Shown here: one piece after another, positions 52,529 to 54,557 of the stretch
How the letters are laid out: each line of letters starts with the position of its first letter
Position numbering within the stretch: the first letter of the stretch is position 1
Source: Alphaproteobacteria bacterium UBA830
Lineage (GTDB): Bacteria > Pseudomonadota > Alphaproteobacteria > MPNO01 > UBA830
Assembly: GCA_905181725.1 (NCBI GenBank)
Contig: CAJIYX010000042.1
Coordinates: 1 to 54,557, forward strand
Direction of reading: 5' to 3'
Length of the DNA: 54,557 nucleotides
The notes under the pieces: generated by a model
What the model was told of the DNA's origin: nothing
Databases searched by the model: none
Seen by the model: the letters and a program-made list of their open reading frames with translations, nothing else
Translations under genes and position numbers: made by a program

Positions 52529-52925
52529 AGCAGTCACCGAGTGCCGGTCATCCGGTGCTCCGTCTATCCTCAGTGCCGGTATGCAGGTGACCGGCGATAT
52601 CGTCAGTGATGGCGAGGTGCAGATCGACGGTGAACTATCCGGTGATATCCATTGCGCCAAACTCACGATCGGCGAAACGGGACGCATCAACCGATCGGTT
52701 GTCGCCGACGACTGCCTGGTGCATGGAACGGTTGTAGGACAAATTAAGGCCGATGCGGTCAAGTTGTCCCGGTCATCCCGTGTCGAAGGGGATGTAATGC
52801 ATGATATGCTGGCGATCGATCCCGGCGCGCGTCGGGACGGTCATTACCGCCGGCTCGACAAGTCAGAGACAGACGATCCCAAGCTCGATCTGGTGGTGAT
52901 AGATGTGGATCGCGGTTCGTTCTAG
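52512..52925 (+). CDS. Bactofilin cytoskeletal protein
   Basis: 137 residues. The bactofilin beta-helix (about 20-115) shows the repeats GDIVSDGEVQIDGELSGDI and HGTVVGQIKADAVKLS. Bactofilins polymerise without nucleotides and scaffold wall enzymes at sites of shape change. The ATG lies within the 3' end of the M23 gene, implying coupled translation and probably physical partnership. Confidence 0.93.
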   Translation: MFSKDKAVTECRSSGAPSILSAGMQVTGDIVSDGEVQIDGELSGDIHCAKLTIGETGRINRSVVADDCLVHGTVVGQIKADAVKLSRSSRVEGDVMHDMLAIDPGARRDGHYRRLDKSETDDPKLDLVVIDVDRGSF

Positions 52926-52948
52926 GCGGCCCTTATCAGGGACGCGCT

Positions 52949-53965
52949 CTAGGCCGCCGCGGCTTCGTCCCTGAGACTTTCGGTGCGGATAATTTCGGCA
53001 AAGAGTGCCGGATCGGCGTTTCCGCCGGATAGCACGACACAGATTGTCTGACCGGCCATCCGGTCCTTTTCATTCAACACAGCTGCGAGACCAGCTACCC
53101 CGCCGGGTTCCACGATCAGGCGTGTGTCGGCAAACGCGGCAAACATTGCCTTTCTGACCTCGCCGTCAGTTACGGCCAGTCCACCGGCAAGCAGCTCCTT
53201 GTTAATCCTGAACGTCCGCTCTCCCGGTGTTGGTACGAGCAACGCATCGCAGATAGAGCCAGTGGCCGGTGGATTCATAATTCGCTTGCCGGCGATCAGT
53301 GATTTTGCCGTATCGTCGAATCCTTCGGGCTCCGCAGCCAGAACGTTGATCTCCGGGTACGCGCTTTTCAACGCGATCGCGCATCCGGCGATAAGACCGC
53401 CGCCGGAGCAGGGTATGACCGCGGTATCCGGTATGATGCCCAGCGCGGCGCATTGCTCGGCGATCTCGAGGCCGACGGTGCCCTGACCGGCGATAATGTC
53501 TGGATGATCGTAGGGCGGCACGATAACGGCACCACTATCCCCGACAATTTCGCGGGCAATGTCTTCACGGTCGTCGTTCATCCGGTCATACAGCCTGATT
53601 TTTGCGCCGAGCGCTCGGGTGTTTTCGATTTTGATTCTTGGCGCATCCTTGGGCATCACGATGGTGGTAGCCATGCCGAGGCGTCGTCCTGCCCAGGCAA
53701 CCGCCTGAGCATGATTACCCGATGAAAAGGCAACGGCGCCGTTCGCGCGGTCGCGCGCCGACAGCTGGCTCATCAGGTTCCATGCCCCGCGGATTTTGAA
53801 GGCGCCGATAGGCTGGAACATCTCGCATTTGAGCAGGACGCGTGCCCCAAGGCGCTCGTTCAGGCGCTCCGATTCAAGCAAAGGTGTGCGAAGTGCGACG
53901 CCCGCAAGCCGGGCAGCGGCAGACAGGATATCCTTGAGGTCCGGGTGGCCCTCAGTGGCTACCAA
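52949..53965 (-). CDS. Threonine/serine dehydratase-like PLP enzyme
   Basis: 338 residues, fold type II. The PLP lysine is Lys57 (IGAFKIRGA), and the phosphate loop is SGGGLIAG. There is no C-terminal ACT domain, so it resembles catabolic threonine dehydratase or serine/threo-hydroxyaspartate enzymes. No ATG fits; the TTG at 53965 with GGAAG upstream gives a normal N terminus. This start overlaps the end of the hydrolase gene by 14 bases, which suggests an operon. Confidence 0.85.
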   Translation of the reverse strand: MVATEGHPDLKDILSAAARLAGVALRTPLLESERLNERLGARVLLKCEMFQPIGAFKIRGAWNLMSQLSARDRANGAVAFSSGNHAQAVAWAGRRLGMATTIVMPKDAPRIKIENTRALGAKIRLYDRMNDDREDIAREIVGDSGAVIVPPYDHPDIIAGQGTVGLEIAEQCAALGIIPDTAVIPCSGGGLIAGCAIALKSAYPEINVLAAEPEGFDDTAKSLIAGKRIMNPPATGSICDALLVPTPGERTFRINKELLAGGLAVTDGEVRKAMFAAFADTRLIVEPGGVAGLAAVLNEKDRMAGQTICVVLSGGNADPALFAEIIRTESLRDEAAAA

Positions 53966-54557
53966 GAAACGCTTCCAGCGCGGCGCGGGATTCTGGTTCC
54001 GCCATGGTCGGCACATGCCCGGCCCCGGGAATTTCGACGCCAATCATATCGGGTTTGACTGCCTGCATCTCGGCAAAGGTCTCGGGTGACAGAATGTCGG
54101 ATTCTGCGCCGCGCAGCACCAGGGTCGGCACGTCCTTCAGGGCACGAAAAAGCGGCCACATATCTGGGATCGCATAGGATGAATCCTGCATTGGTTTGAC
54201 GATGTTGACGTCCCAGTCGAAATAAAGTTTGCCATCCTCGCGCTCGCGAAATGTGTTCTGCGCCATTTTCAACCAGATGCCGTCATCCTGAAAGGTCAGG
54301 TTCGGCAGCATCGTTTTGATGGTCGCGACCGCGCCGTCCCAGTCATCTTGCGGGCGATCTTGCTTGATGTAGTTGATGATGAAGTCGAGCCCACCGGTCT
54401 CCACTTTTGGGCCGACGTCGTTCATCACGACAGCGGCAAGGGCAGTTGGCATGGCGACGGCCATTCCCATGCCGAGAATGCCCCCAAGCGACGTGCCGAC
54501 CACAACGACATGATGGAGATTAAGCACCGACAGCAGGTCCTGAATATCGCGGATATA
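53952..54557 (-). CDS. Alpha/beta hydrolase, N-terminal part outside the window
   Basis: 202 residues to the window edge, open at the 5' end. The nucleophile elbow VVVGTSLGGILG has the catalytic serine. The late VLRGAESDILSPETFAEM holds the expected aspartate, and the histidine is in GAGHVPTMAEPES. It belongs to the general fold; the substrate is unknown. It is coupled to the dehydratase downstream. Confidence 0.9.
   Translation of the reverse strand, partial: YIRDIQDLLSVLNLHHVVVVGTSLGGILGMGMAVAMPTALAAVVMNDVGPKVETGGLDFIINYIKQDRPQDDWDGAVATIKTMLPNLTFQDDGIWLKMAQNTFREREDGKLYFDWDVNIVKPMQDSSYAIPDMWPLFRALKDVPTLVLRGAESDILSPETFAEMQAVKPDMIGVEIPGAGHVPTMAEPESRAALEAFLGSH

Overview
The window looks like a chromosomal segment of a free-living alphaproteobacterium, probably of the Rhodospirillales type. 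Supporting signs are an alphaproteobacterial tuf-S10-spc-alpha ribosomal order without rpmJ, a mitochondrial-type ATP12 assembly factor, a DUF1489 protein, a CheY/Hpt-like pair and a high-GC sequence with dense, translationally coupled genes. I see no CRISPR array, insertion sequence or prophage.

Layout. (1) 1-14099: the tail of EF-Tu, then the S10, spc and alpha ribosomal operons (rpsJ to rplQ) with secY, adk and rpoA. An internal promoter lies before rpsM and an intrinsic terminator follows rplQ. (2) 14100-20583: a tightly packed housekeeping run of HtrA/DegP protease, RarA, fluoride channel, RluC-type pseudouridine synthase, HAD phosphatase, ATP12 and acylphosphatase, meeting lipB head-on. 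(3) 20596-24000: tRNA-Leu(GAG) with terminator, MgtE, a receiver protein, an Hpt-like protein lacking its histidine, and DUF1489. (4) 24006-34343: an aromatic-acid catabolic island. It holds a ferredoxin reductase and Rieske ferredoxin, a GntR/FadR-type regulator with a clear operator, a terephthalate-dioxygenase-like alpha/beta pair, a TphB/PdxA-like dihydrodiol dehydrogenase, and a convergent meta-cleavage lower pathway (DmpC, E, F, G, H homologues). No ring-cleavage dioxygenase is present. (5) 34574-39572: three tandem TauE/SafE permeases coupled to a molybdopterin oxidoreductase and a RidA-like protein. (6) 39697-44679: CoA transferase, EamA permease, ChaC-like protein, SDR, methyltransferase and class II aldolase. 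(7) 44806-48706: tRNA-Gly(CCC), then an operon of FAH-fold hydrolase, DUF120 (archaeal riboflavin-kinase fold), enolase-superfamily dehydratase, second FAH hydrolase, and a frameshifted, truncated gentisate 1,2-dioxygenase remnant, ended by a terminator. (8) 48725-50661: a minus-strand operon of Rieske protein, unknown 106-residue protein and ACMSD-like amidohydrolase. (9) 50864-54557: two overlooked tiny membrane-peptide ORFs, an M23 peptidase overlapping a bactofilin, a threonine-dehydratase-like enzyme and a partial alpha/beta hydrolase.

How they work together. In region 4 the Rieske oxygenase, fed by the ferredoxin/reductase pair, should dihydroxylate an aromatic carboxylate. The TphB-like enzyme would rearomatise and decarboxylate the diol, and the Dmp-type enzymes would take a cleaved ring to acetyl-CoA and pyruvate. 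The true substrate and the ring-cleaving enzyme cannot be read from this window. The least expected items are the DUF120 gene in a catabolic operon, the TauE triplet with its oxidoreductase, the Rieske/amidohydrolase operon, the His-less Hpt protein and the paired micro-ORFs.
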